Part shown: positions 52,201-59,997 of the stretch, piece by piece | How positions within the stretch are numbered: the first letter of the stretch is position 1 | How the letters are laid out: each line of letters starts with the position of its first letter | Source of the DNA: J054 sp963850255 | Lineage (GTDB): Bacteria; Pseudomonadota; Gammaproteobacteria; Steroidobacterales; GCA-2729495 | Reading direction: 5' to 3' | NCBI GenBank assembly: GCA_963850255.1 | Contig: CAWKLL010000030.1 | Coordinates: forward strand, 53,887-117,886 | Length of the DNA: 64,000 bases | Program-made: the position numbers and the translations under genes | The notes under the pieces: model-generated | The model's input: the letters and a program-made list of their open reading frames with translations, nothing else | What the model was told of the DNA's origin: nothing | Databases searched by the model: none

Positions 52201-52380
52201 GCCGCGGCCCGTTTCGATATCGGCCTGGTCATTTTTACCGGTATGACCGTGGGCACGATGTTTACGATCTTCGTCGTACCGGCCATGTACCTGGTGCTGG
52301 CTCGTGATCACCGCACAGTAACAAGCGACGCCAGCAAGCCATCGACGGCTACTGTGACCAGGGCTTCCGAAAGCGCATAA
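49273..52380 (+). CDS. RND multidrug efflux pump, inner-membrane subunit
   Basis: 1035 residues, the full length of AcrB/MexF-type pumps. The first helix FTDIFIERPVLATVVSLLILFGG, the proton-relay Asp pair in GLVVDDAIIVVENIQRH, and the second-half YLVLAAQFESFRDPLIMLVSVP and VGLITLIGLISKHGILIVQFANQL are intact. It exports amphipathic compounds using the proton gradient, with the adaptor next to it. The gene starts six bases after the adaptor stop. Its 3' end overlaps the convergent lipoprotein methyltransferase gene by 32 bases. An outer-membrane channel must come from elsewhere. Confidence 0.96.
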   Translation: MRFTDIFIERPVLATVVSLLILFGGLRSLQVLTVSQYPDSKSAVVTVATSYAGADAQLVQGFITTPLEREIASADGIDYLQSSSLQGTSVVTAYLELDYDPWDALTQITSKVNRVRDQLPAGSEDPTINIAIGETTADMYMSFDSETLPQNQITDYLVRVVQPRVEAVDGVQEAEIIGGRFFAMRIWLDPVRMSALNVTPGEIRQALASNNYQAAVGRTKGEAMSINLRAATDLNDVKQFQELVIREDDGAIVRLRDVAEVVLGAEDYDVSFAYNGGTAVSMGIYTLPDANALSVIQEIREMFPDIVSQLPPGVTGRIPYDRTLYIEDAIREVVKTLLEAALIVSVVIFLFLGNARSVLIPIIAIPVSLIGVAALMLLLGYSINLLTLLALVIAIGLVVDDAIIVVENIQRHIEDGMQPMDAAVRGARELFTPIIAMTITLVAVYAPIGFSGGLTGSLFSEFAFTLSGAVLLSGVVALTLSPTMCARLLHDDIGGNALERFLDRLFGGLRRAYSRRLHSTLNYVPVTLVFSAAVLVSIYFMFVSAPQELAPEEDQGVILISTSASANTSPDQLRRYTGALVADYQNIPEVAATFLFNGSPGRGPAANNVALAGLVLKPWSERERVAAELIPEVQQRADAIAGLQSAAFSLPTLPGAGGGLPVQVVIGSSDSPAAVYQVAQELLGRARQSGLFVFADIDMKYDRAQGEIIIDRNKAASLGIDMEQLGVDLGTMLGGNYVNRFNLEGRSYKVIPQVSRTYRLNPEQLTEFRVKTRDGELVTLGAFVRVDSSVQPQRLQRFQQRNSATLSAVPVPGVPLGDALAFLEQQAAEIFPRGYELDYAGASRQYINERGTLVLTFFFALLVIYLVLAAQFESFRDPLIMLVSVPMSIAGALVFLTLGVATVNIYTQVGLITLIGLISKHGILIVQFANQLQAEEGLEKRQAIEKASAIRLRPILMTTAAMALGVVPLLLATGAGAAARFDIGLVIFTGMTVGTMFTIFVVPAMYLVLARDHRTVTSDASKPSTATVTRASESA

Positions 52381-53167
52381 CCGCCCGCGAACGTATCGTG
52401 GATGTTGGATCCTGATTAACCGGGCTTAATACGTCGCTGTGTTTTTCGTAGCGAAAGCCGGCCGCCTCGAGTGCAGCCTGCACCTGGGCGGGACTGCGAC
52501 GCTGCCGCCCAGGATCGGGGTCAGCGGCTGCGGCGCTGGCATGTTCGATAACGCCCAGCACCGCGCCGGGTCGCATGGCCTGATAAAGATCGGCCAGCAA
52601 TTCATCGCCATCCAGCGCCAGCCACTCGCCATCGTCGACGTAATACACGTCCTGGTAAGCCAGCATGATCAACGCCGCGTCGAAACGCCCGGGCGCCAGG
52701 ATCAACGTGTCGCCTTTGCTGGCAAGCAGTTCAATATTATCCGCCCGGTCCTGCGCCACGCTCTGCATCTGGGCGCGGGCAAAATCCACATAGGGCGTGT
52801 TGTTATGGACCACCACCCTGCCCCGCTCACCAACGATATAGGCCAGCAGGTTTGTATAGATGCCGCCGGCGGAATACAGATCCAGCACCGTCATGCCAGG
52901 CTGAATCGCAAAAAACTCCAGCACCAGCGGGGCCTGACGTTGCTCAGCCAGCGACAGACGGGCGTCTCTGCGCGTTTCTTCCGAGCGAGCAACGGCCTTT
53001 TCAATGGCCACGCTGGAGCCGGGCCGAAAAACATCCTGGGTGCTGACCGTGCCGGCCGTACCGGCGCCGCGCGCCAGGTCTTCGGAAGCGACCGGGTTCA
53101 GACCGTTGCAGGCAGCGGCCAGGGTGGCGAAACCGACAATCAGCGCAGCGTGGATATTGCGGGCCAT
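52349..53167 (-). CDS. Exported methyltransferase-like lipoprotein
   Basis: 272 residues. The signal peptide ends in LAAAC (Cys 20), a lipobox. The body is a class I SAM methyltransferase fold with TVLDLYSAGGIYTNLLAYIVG (motif I), RVVVHNNTPYV, FDAALIMLAYQDVYYVD and VLGVIEHASA, as in the 'predicted methyltransferase' group COG4798, which often has signal peptides. SAM is not known in the periplasm, so catalysis there is doubtful. The DUF2189 gene lies just upstream on the same strand. The start is chosen at ATG 53167. Confidence 0.85.
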   Translation of the reverse strand: MARNIHAALIVGFATLAAACNGLNPVASEDLARGAGTAGTVSTQDVFRPGSSVAIEKAVARSEETRRDARLSLAEQRQAPLVLEFFAIQPGMTVLDLYSAGGIYTNLLAYIVGERGRVVVHNNTPYVDFARAQMQSVAQDRADNIELLASKGDTLILAPGRFDAALIMLAYQDVYYVDDGEWLALDGDELLADLYQAMRPGAVLGVIEHASAAAADPDPGRQRRSPAQVQAALEAAGFRYEKHSDVLSPVNQDPTSTIRSRAVMRFRKPWSQ

Positions 53168-53231
53168 GACGGCCCCCCGGCGGCAGCGAATCCGGAATGC
53201 AGGATAACAGTACAGTGCGCCCATTCACCGA

Positions 53232-54050
53232 CTAAATCGGCCGTGGTCGAGAAGTCACTCCCTCGCTGTGGCGGGGAAAACCACTGGCATCAATAGTCTC
53301 AAGGTAGGCATGCCAGGTAGCGTGGCCCAGCAACGGAATCACAATGATTAGCCCCAGAAAGGCCGTGGCAAAACCAAACAGGAGACAAACTACGATCAGC
53401 GCAACCCAGACCAGCATCGCCGGTTTGTTACGCAATACCGCATTGATACTGGTGACGACGGCTGTCACTGCATCAACATCGCGATGCATGATCATCGGCA
53501 GAGAGAACGCTGCCGCAGCAAAGGTAATCGCCGCAAATACCGAACCAATGGCGCTGCCGATGGTCAGGTAGGTCGCCAAGGCTGCCAGGTCCGGATTAGC
53601 CTCCATCGGGAAAAACACGTGAACCATGGATCCCGCCCTGGCCCAGACCAGAAATACCACCAGTAACATCAGGGCAAATACCATCTCGGTACCCAGGCGC
53701 CGAACGCCGGCCTCGCGCACGCTGCGTCGAAATATTGGCGTTTCTCCCCGCTCCAGCTGAGCAGAGATAGCGTATAAGCCAAGGCAAAAAACAGGACCGA
53801 CAAAAACAAAGCCCGACAATGCCGCTAGCAGCAGCCAGTAACTGCCGTAACGATAGGCGATAAAGCTCATTAGCATGCTGACCGAGGCGGTCAGCAGCCC
53901 ATAGGCCAGACTAAGTGCGGGTGCCGCGCGCAGGTCTTGCCAGCCCTTGCGCATCCAACGCAGCGCCGCAAACGTATCGAGTTTGCGGCAGGGCGCAATA
54001 AAGGGCAGCGGCTCCTGGTCAGCCTCGCCCGGGGTTTCGACCTTTACCAT
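53232..54050 (-). CDS. DUF2189 integral membrane protein
   Basis: 272 residues with six hydrophobic helices and the DUF2189 features LDTFAALRWMRKGWQDLRAAP, FVFVGPVFCLGLYAISAQLERGE and RHSEGVTSRPRP at the end. The role is unknown; some occur beside respiratory genes, not seen here. The ATG at 54050 is preceded by GGGGGCAG 4 bases upstream; the frame extends to 54068. The gene ends 65 bases before the exported methyltransferase start on the same strand. Confidence 0.86.
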   Translation of the reverse strand: MVKVETPGEADQEPLPFIAPCRKLDTFAALRWMRKGWQDLRAAPALSLAYGLLTASVSMLMSFIAYRYGSYWLLLAALSGFVFVGPVFCLGLYAISAQLERGETPIFRRSVREAGVRRLGTEMVFALMLLVVFLVWARAGSMVHVFFPMEANPDLAALATYLTIGSAIGSVFAAITFAAAAFSLPMIMHRDVDAVTAVVTSINAVLRNKPAMLVWVALIVVCLLFGFATAFLGLIIVIPLLGHATWHAYLETIDASGFPRHSEGVTSRPRPI

Positions 54051-54239
54051 GAACTGCCCCCCATGCAATTAACCATCTCAGTTTAGCGCGCTTTAGTCAC
54101 AGGGTCGTGCCAGCAGCCTCGTGTCAACATTTATAGCCGGAAAAACACAGCAACACGCGGGATATCAGGATGTTGCATGCCACAAGAAGCACTGGCCGGG
54201 CGCCAATCCCTAGCGGAGTCGGACGCGCGGAAGTGTGAC

Positions 54240-54270
54240 GTGCCAGACCCGATTATGTCGGGTCTGGCAC
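54240..54270. repeat. 31-base perfect inverted repeat (REP-like)
   Basis: GTGCCAGACCCGA and TCGGGTCTGGCAC pair perfectly over 13 bases around a 5-base TTATG loop. No T-run follows on either strand, so it is not a standard terminator. GTGCCAGACC-type palindromes recall intergenic REP elements found in many genomes. It occurs once in this window. It lies between the DUF2189 gene and a small + strand gene. Confidence 0.6.
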
Positions 54271-54316
54271 CGCAAGCGCGTTGGCCGGAGTAGATTCCTC
54301 AATGGAGGAACTGCTC

Positions 54317-54595
54317 ATGAAAAATAATAACGAAGCTACGAGCATGCCGATATCCAGCTCTGACCAACTGCGCAACCTGGCCGGCGATCTAACCGAAGTA
54401 CATACCCTGCTTAGCCTGCTCTGCACAGAGCTGGGCGGCGGCGGCATTGTGCCTGCGAGCCAGCTGGAACCGGTCATCGCCAACGCGGTACCGAAACTGC
54501 AGAACGCCGTGGCATCCATGAACGCCCTGGCGGCTGGCATCAACAACGAAGACTGCGGCGATCCGCTGGTCGAGAAAAATCCGCTGTTGATGTAG
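54317..54595 (+). CDS. Small acidic protein of unknown function
   Basis: 92 residues from the ATG at 54317, which has GGAGG 8 bases upstream. Features are SSSDQLRNLAGDLTEVHTLLSLL, CTELGGGGIVPASQLEPVI and NAVPKLQNAVASMNALAAG, that is, two or three amphipathic helices. Two Cys are present. No known family. Earlier in-frame starts exist at 54302 and 54281 but have poorer ribosome sites. Confidence 0.6.
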   Translation: MKNNNEATSMPISSSDQLRNLAGDLTEVHTLLSLLCTELGGGGIVPASQLEPVIANAVPKLQNAVASMNALAAGINNEDCGDPLVEKNPLLM

Positions 54596-54819
54596 TTACC
54601 ACGGCCTCTGGTTAAGCATGGGGCCGGCAACACAGGAATAGGACGCTGGGAGACAGCTTCGGTCTTCGCGGCTCGCGGATGAACCTGTTCAGGCGCCGGC
54701 CGAATATCACCCGTTCGGCGAGCAATTGATCGGAGGTTCAGCCTGTAAAGCGGGCGGCTTGGCGCTGCTGGCTAACAGCTGCGCGCAGGCAAGCGGACGG
54801 CGGCGGAAGCCAAGGCCGT

Positions 54820-56634
54820 TCAGCCCCCGGCGAGACGCAACGCGGCTGCCTCACTGTCGGCAGCACCGAACTGAAGCTCGGCCAGGCGCGCATACAAACT
54901 ATCGCGACTCACCAGTTCCTCGTGACGCCCGATGTCGACAATCCGGCCCTGATCCATCACTACAATCCGATCCGCCTGCAGCACCGTCGCGAGCCTATGG
55001 GCAATGACCAGCGTGGTGCGGTCTTTCTCCAGATGCTCGAGGGCTTCCTGCACCAGTCTCTCGCTCTCGGCATCCAGGGAACTGGTCGCCTCATCCAGCA
55101 ACAGAATCGGCGGGTCTTTGAGCATCGCGCGGGCAATCGCTATGCGCTGCTTCTGGCCACCCGACAAACGGGTTCCTCGCTCGCCGAGGAAGCTGTCATA
55201 GCCTTCGGGCAGTGCCGCTATAAATTCGTCTGCCGCGGCAGCGCGGGCAGCAGCCTCGACCTCAGCATCGCTGGCATCGGGCCGACCAAAACGAATGTTC
55301 TCCCTGGCCGAGGCGCCGAAAATGACCGTTTCCTGGGGCACGATACCGATGCGTTCGCGCACCGCCTGAGGATCCGCCTTGGCGACATCCACACCGTCGA
55401 CGCAAATACGCCCGCTCTGCGGGTCGTAAAAACGTAACAGCAGCTGAAAGGTCGTACTTTTACCTGCACCGGAGGGACCGACAAAGGCCACCTTTTCACC
55501 CGGGCGAATGGCCAGACTGAAATCTTCGAGGGCGCGGGTCGCAGGGCGCGACGGGTAATTGAAACAAACGTTTTCGAATTCTATTCGCCCTTCACGTTCG
55601 GCAGGCAAGGCAATGGGCTCGGCCGGTACACGAATGGCTGGCTCAGAGTCGAGCAATTCCAGCAGCCGCTCCATGGCACCCGCTGCCCGCTGCACTTCGC
55701 CCCAGACTTCGCTGAGGCTGGCTGCCGAAATAGCGACGAACATCGCATACAGCACGAACTGGCCGAGCACGCCGCCGGTCATTTCCCCCGCCAGCACTGA
55801 ACGGGCACCTACCCACAGCACCACGATCAGAGCGCCAAACAGGAAAGTCGTGGCCGTGGTCGAGAACAGAGCGCGAGCCTGGATACGGCGTACTGCGGTA
55901 TCGAAACTTTCTTTCACCATGGCGCTGAAGCGACGGGTTTCCAGCTCCTCGGCGGTGAATGCCTGAATGGTGGAAACGGCATTCAGCGTTTCACCGGCAA
56001 TGCCGCTGGCGTCGGCAATGCGATCCTGGGAAGCGCGTGACAACTTTCTTACCCAGCGGCCGATAAAAATGATCGGCACCAAAACCGCCGGCACCAGCAC
56101 CACGATCAGGCCCATCAGTCGAAGGTTGGTGAAGGCCAGCAGCACCAGTGCGCCAACAAACTGGATCGCCGAGCGCAGGATAATCGACAAGCCAACACCT
56201 GAAATTGACTGGATCAGGGTGGTATCGGCCGTCAGCCTCGACAAGACCTCGCCGGTCTTGGTGACCTCGAAAAACGCCGGATCCATGCGAATAATGTGCG
56301 CATAGACCGAATCGCGCAGATCAGCGACAACTCGCTCGCCCAGCCAGTTGACGAAATAAGCACGCGCTGCCGCGAACACCCCGAAAAGCAGCGCCACAAC
56401 CAGGAAGTAACCAAAGTAGCGATCGATAGTAGCGACGTCTGCCGAGGTGAAGCCAAAATCGATGACGTAACGTACAGCCACCGGAATCGCCAGAAAAGCA
56501 CCTGAAGCGACCAGCAATGAGCCCAGGGCCAGCAGCAAAGTGCCGGTATAAGGCCGAATGTAGGGCCAAAGGGAGCGCAAAGGGCGCAGCGAGCGCCCTT
56601 TGGGCCGGTCAAGTTCTGAACTCTGGGGCGCCAT
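54820..56634 (-). CDS. ABC exporter, fused membrane and ATPase domains
   Basis: 604 residues. Six membrane helices (IRPYTGTLLLALGSLLVASG and following, with ETLNAVSTIQAFTAEE) precede an ATPase with Walker A GPSGAGKST, Q-loop IVPQETVIFGA, signature LSGGQKQR and Walker B ILLLDEATSSLD, then the His switch VIAHRL. It is closest to MsbA/BmrA-type half-transporters that export lipids or drugs as homodimers. No other operon members. The start region is Pro/Arg-rich. It diverges from the MarR-type gene 230 bases away. Confidence 0.95.
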   Translation of the reverse strand: MAPQSSELDRPKGRSLRPLRSLWPYIRPYTGTLLLALGSLLVASGAFLAIPVAVRYVIDFGFTSADVATIDRYFGYFLVVALLFGVFAAARAYFVNWLGERVVADLRDSVYAHIIRMDPAFFEVTKTGEVLSRLTADTTLIQSISGVGLSIILRSAIQFVGALVLLAFTNLRLMGLIVVLVPAVLVPIIFIGRWVRKLSRASQDRIADASGIAGETLNAVSTIQAFTAEELETRRFSAMVKESFDTAVRRIQARALFSTTATTFLFGALIVVLWVGARSVLAGEMTGGVLGQFVLYAMFVAISAASLSEVWGEVQRAAGAMERLLELLDSEPAIRVPAEPIALPAEREGRIEFENVCFNYPSRPATRALEDFSLAIRPGEKVAFVGPSGAGKSTTFQLLLRFYDPQSGRICVDGVDVAKADPQAVRERIGIVPQETVIFGASARENIRFGRPDASDAEVEAAARAAAADEFIAALPEGYDSFLGERGTRLSGGQKQRIAIARAMLKDPPILLLDEATSSLDAESERLVQEALEHLEKDRTTLVIAHRLATVLQADRIVVMDQGRIVDIGRHEELVSRDSLYARLAELQFGAADSEAAALRLAGG

Positions 56635-56819
56635 GGCGCCGGATCATCCCACATTTGCCGGCCCGTCGGGCAAGCAACGTAAGCCAGCCACCAATTTTGG
56701 CGGCCAGGCGCACCGCAGCGCACATCCGTCTGCGCCAGGTGCAGAAAGGCCCTGACAAGAAACCTTCTTGACTTACTTGGATGATGAAATTAGTGCATTT
56801 AAGGAACTTGTTTGCTATT

Positions 56820-56847
56820 TTGAAAAAAGAAATCGGCCTTAAATAAT
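56820..56847 (+). promoter_or_regulatory. Probable sigma-70 promoter of the MarR-type gene
   Basis: TTGAAA at 56820-56825 and AATAAT at 56842-56847 are 16 bases apart in a locally AT-rich stretch upstream of the start at 56864. This is one of the few convincing -35/-10 pairs in the window. Confidence 0.5.
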
Positions 56848-56863
56848 AGGGATAGTCGTTAAA

Positions 56864-57376
56864 ATGGTTCCAGATCTTATCTCCGACTCCATGAGCGATT
56901 GGAAACCCAGCGCCGAGGCCCAGCAGTTAATCCTCTGGCGGGTGCTGCAAATGTTAATGGCGCGTTACGGCAGCGTTCCCCTGGGCCAGGCCCTGGTCGG
57001 GGTGACCAACACGATCCTCAATGAGATGGGTCGGGCGCCGACCGTCACTGAATTGTGCGAAGCCAGCGGCCTGCCCAAATCCTCGATCTCGCGCTACGTT
57101 TCCGCGCAAATGGAACAGGGCGTGGTTACCGAAGATATCGATCCCCGCGACCGCCGTCGCCGCATGCTGCGCCAGACCGAAGCGGGCAAAAAAGAACGCC
57201 AGTGGATGGTCACTGAAATGCGCAAGATTCTCGCTGAACAACATGCCGCAGACCTGGCCCGGAACGGCAGCAAAGCGGATCCTGACGAGGAATTACGGAA
57301 AATGAAGGCCATTTCCGGCAAACCGACGGAGCAGTTTCACATGCGCCGTAAACGCGGACGCAGCGCATCCGCCTGA
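56864..57376 (+). CDS. MarR-like winged-helix regulator
   Basis: 170 residues. The central winged helix reads APTVTELCEASGLPKSSISRYVSAQMEQGVV followed by RDRRRRMLRQTEAG, the MarR wing. The N-terminal helix LILWRVLQMLMARYG and C-terminal helix form the dimer region. The basic tail RRKRGRSASA is unusual. It is a DNA-binding regulator; the target is not known. It diverges from the ABC exporter gene and lies 160 bases upstream of the sulfite-reductase operon. Confidence 0.85.
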   Translation: MVPDLISDSMSDWKPSAEAQQLILWRVLQMLMARYGSVPLGQALVGVTNTILNEMGRAPTVTELCEASGLPKSSISRYVSAQMEQGVVTEDIDPRDRRRRMLRQTEAGKKERQWMVTEMRKILAEQHAADLARNGSKADPDEELRKMKAISGKPTEQFHMRRKRGRSASA

Positions 57377-57487
57377 GCTTTCTGCCGCTTTGCGGCGCAA
57401 CACTGCCGGGACGATATAACCCGCCGGTATCAGCATCTAATTAATCCCTGTTTGGAGCCTGCCGGGTCCGGACTATGATGTGAGTCT

Positions 57488-57506
57488 GGAGGCCTGATTG
57501 GCCTCC
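57488..57506 (+). promoter_or_regulatory. Hairpin in the leader of the sulfite reductase operon
   Basis: GGAGGCC-TGATT-GGCCTCC forms a perfect 7-base-pair stem, followed by GTCTTGT. It lies about 30 bases before the DUF2849 start. It may be a weak terminator or leader structure controlling the operon. Confidence 0.4.
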
Positions 57507-57535
57507 GTCTTGTATCTGTGACCCAGGAACAAAAC

Positions 57536-57814
57536 ATGCATCAGGTGCTGACAGCCAATCGTCTCAGCGACGGCCGGGTAGTTTTTCTGACTGCTGCCGG
57601 CGAATGGTCGCAACAGTTTGACGACGCGCAGATTGCCATCGACGACGAGAGCGCGGCGAACATGCAGCGGGTCGGTCATCAAGCCGAGGCCGATTGTCGG
57701 GTGGTCGACAGTTACCTGGTCAAGCTGCAAGAAGGCAGGTCCGGGCTGCAGCCGAACAGCGTGCGTGAGCGCATTCGCGCCGATGGCCCGAGCGTACAGA
57801 CCGGAACCGCGTAA
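57536..57814 (+). CDS. DUF2849 protein of the sulfite reductase operon
   Basis: 92 residues: MHQVLTANRLSDGRVVFLTA, then a WSQQFDDAQIAID stretch. This matches DUF2849, a small protein nearly always next to CysI-type reductases in proteobacteria. The role is unknown; an accessory or assembly role is inferred from its position. ATG 57536 is 6 bases after AGGAAC; a GTG at 57518 would add six residues. The reductase starts 12 bases later. Confidence 0.85.
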   Translation: MHQVLTANRLSDGRVVFLTAAGEWSQQFDDAQIAIDDESAANMQRVGHQAEADCRVVDSYLVKLQEGRSGLQPNSVRERIRADGPSVQTGTA

Positions 57815-57826
57815 GGAACACACGCC

Positions 57827-59503
57827 ATGTACCGCTACGATGAATTCGATAACCAGTTGGTGACAGAGCGCGTTGCGCAATTCCGCGACCAGGTAAAGCG
57901 TCGCCTGGCCGGCCAGCTGAGTGAAGATCAGTTCAAGCCCTTGCGCCTGATGAACGGGCTTTACCTGCAACTGCATGCCTACATGCTGCGCGTAAATGTG
58001 CCCTATGGCGCGCTCTCATCGGTTCAGCTGCGCAAGCTCGCCTATATCGCCCGGCGTTACGATCGCGGCTACGGGCACTTCACCACTCGCCAGAACATCC
58101 AGTTCAATTGGATCAGCCTGGAAGATACGCCTGACCTGCTGGCAGATCTGGCAGAAGTGGAAATGAACGCCATCCAGTCGTCCGGAAACTGCGTGCGCAA
58201 TATCACCTCCGATCAATATGCCGGTCGGGCCGCCGATGAAATCGAAGACCCGCGCATCTGGTGCGAGCTGATTCGCCAGTACTCAATCCTGCACCCCGAA
58301 TTCTCCTACCTGCCGCGCAAGTTCAAGTTTGCCGTGACCGGCTCGCCCAATGACCGGGCCGCCGTAGCCGTACATGACATCGGTCTGCGTCTGCATCGCA
58401 ATGAAGAAAACCAGGCCGGCTTTGAAGTCATGGTTGGTGGCGGCCAGGGCCGCACGCCGGTAATCGGCAAGACGCTGCGCAGCTGGATTGAGCCGGCGCA
58501 GATTCTTAGTTATAGCGAGGCTATTCTGCGCGTCTACAACCTGTATGGCCGGCGCGACAATATCTACAAGGCGCGCATCAAGATTCTGGTCAACGCCCTG
58601 GGGATTGACAAGTTTCGCGAACTGGTGGAAGCCGAATATGCACAGATTCGCGGCAGTGAGTTGACAATTCCTGCGACGGAAATCGAACGTATAAAGGCCT
58701 ACTTTGCGCCTCCGGAATATCGTGAGTCGGTGAGCTTGAGCAACGAACTGGCAGCGCTGCGTGCGGCCGAGCCGGCGTTTGACGCGTGGATGCGTGCCAA
58801 TGTTGCCGATCACAAGCAAGCAGGCTACAGCATCGTAAACCTGTCGCTGAAAGCGCCGGGACGCGAACCCGGCGATTTGTCGGCCGAGCGGATGGAGGCG
58901 GTGGCAGATCTGGCCGAACGCTACAGCTTCGCGGAAGTTCGCGTAACACATCGTCAGAACCTGGTGCTGGCCGACGTAGACCAGGCCGACCTGCACAGCC
59001 TGTGGCAGGAACTCGATGCACTGGAGCTGGCGACACCAAATATCGGACTGCTAACGGACATTATTGCCTGCCCGGGACTGGATTACTGCGCGCTGGCCAA
59101 TTCCCGCTCGATTCCTATTGCCCAGGATATCGGCCGGCATTTCGCCGCCGTCGACAAGTTGCAGGAGATTGGCCAGCTGACCCTGAACATTTCCGGCTGC
59201 ATGAATGCCTGCGGCCATCATCACGTGGGCAACATTGGCATTCTCGGTGTCGAAAAACGCGGCGAGGAGTTTTTCCAGTTAACCCTGGGCGGTGCTTCCG
59301 ACCAGCACGCCGCGCTGGGTGATCGACTGGGCCGGGCCCTTCCCCAGGCCGAGGTACCTGCCGCCATTGAAAGCCTGGTGGATACTTTTCTGGCGCATCG
59401 CCAGGCACGCGAGAGTTTTGTCGACACTTATCGACGGGTAGGTATCGAGCCATTCCGGATCGCTGTCTATGGCGACCAGCCACACAGTCGGAGAGTCGCC
59501 TGA
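57827..59503 (+). CDS. cysI: Sulfite/nitrite reductase hemoprotein (CysI-type)
   Basis: 558 residues. Two ferredoxin-like and siroheme domains are visible: GYGHFTTRQNIQFNWISLED, SSGNCVRNITSDQYAG, RKFKFAVTGSPNDRAAVAVHDIG and a C-terminal pair CPGLDYC and CMNACGHHHVG that bind the [4Fe-4S]-siroheme centre. Assimilatory sulfite reduction is likely because of the DUF2849/DUF934 context; nitrite reduction is not excluded. The gene is flanked by DUF2849 and DUF934. It shares its stop with the next start (TGATG). No CysJ flavoprotein gene is nearby, so the electron donor is probably ferredoxin. Confidence 0.93.
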   Translation: MYRYDEFDNQLVTERVAQFRDQVKRRLAGQLSEDQFKPLRLMNGLYLQLHAYMLRVNVPYGALSSVQLRKLAYIARRYDRGYGHFTTRQNIQFNWISLEDTPDLLADLAEVEMNAIQSSGNCVRNITSDQYAGRAADEIEDPRIWCELIRQYSILHPEFSYLPRKFKFAVTGSPNDRAAVAVHDIGLRLHRNEENQAGFEVMVGGGQGRTPVIGKTLRSWIEPAQILSYSEAILRVYNLYGRRDNIYKARIKILVNALGIDKFRELVEAEYAQIRGSELTIPATEIERIKAYFAPPEYRESVSLSNELAALRAAEPAFDAWMRANVADHKQAGYSIVNLSLKAPGREPGDLSAERMEAVADLAERYSFAEVRVTHRQNLVLADVDQADLHSLWQELDALELATPNIGLLTDIIACPGLDYCALANSRSIPIAQDIGRHFAAVDKLQEIGQLTLNISGCMNACGHHHVGNIGILGVEKRGEEFFQLTLGGASDQHAALGDRLGRALPQAEVPAAIESLVDTFLAHRQARESFVDTYRRVGIEPFRIAVYGDQPHSRRVA

Positions 59504-59997
59504 TGGCACTGATCAGAAATCACCAGCTGGTTGAAGACCCCTACACACGGGTCAGCGCCGGCGAGCCCTGTCCAGACGCCGGCGCGCTACTGGTCAGCCT
59601 GGATCAATGGCAGGCGGAAAAGCCCGCCCTGCTCGCGCGCAACCAGGATCTTGGTCTGATACTGCAGAGTGACCAGCATCCTGAATTGATTGTCGACGAT
59701 CTTGATCACCTGCAACTGGTGGCGCTGGAGTTTCCAGTGTTCCGCGACGGCCGGGCTTTTTCCTACGCTCGTCTGCTGCGCCGATTTGGCTTCAAAGGGG
59801 AAATCCGCGCGATTGGCGATGTGCTGCTGGACCAGTTGCACTATATGCAGCGCGTCGGCTTCGATGCCTTCGATATCATCGCAGCGGACCCGCTGGCGGC
59901 CTATCAGCAGGCCAGTCAGGAGTTTGGAGTCTGGTATCAACCGGCAGCGGATGGTCGCCCATGGGCCAGCGCATTGCGCACAAGCGGCAGCGACTAA
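59503..59997 (+). CDS. DUF934 protein of the sulfite reductase operon
   Basis: 164 residues. DUF934 hallmarks are visible: ALLVSLDQWQAEKPALLARN, LGLILQSDQHPELI, LVALEFPVFRDGRAFSYARLLR and FDIIAADPLAAY. The family is invariably encoded next to CysI in many proteobacteria and is thought to help sulfite reduction; the mechanism is not known. ATG shares a base with the CysI stop. Its end overlaps the convergent MMPL gene by four bases. Confidence 0.9.
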   Translation: MALIRNHQLVEDPYTRVSAGEPCPDAGALLVSLDQWQAEKPALLARNQDLGLILQSDQHPELIVDDLDHLQLVALEFPVFRDGRAFSYARLLRRFGFKGEIRAIGDVLLDQLHYMQRVGFDAFDIIAADPLAAYQQASQEFGVWYQPAADGRPWASALRTSGSD

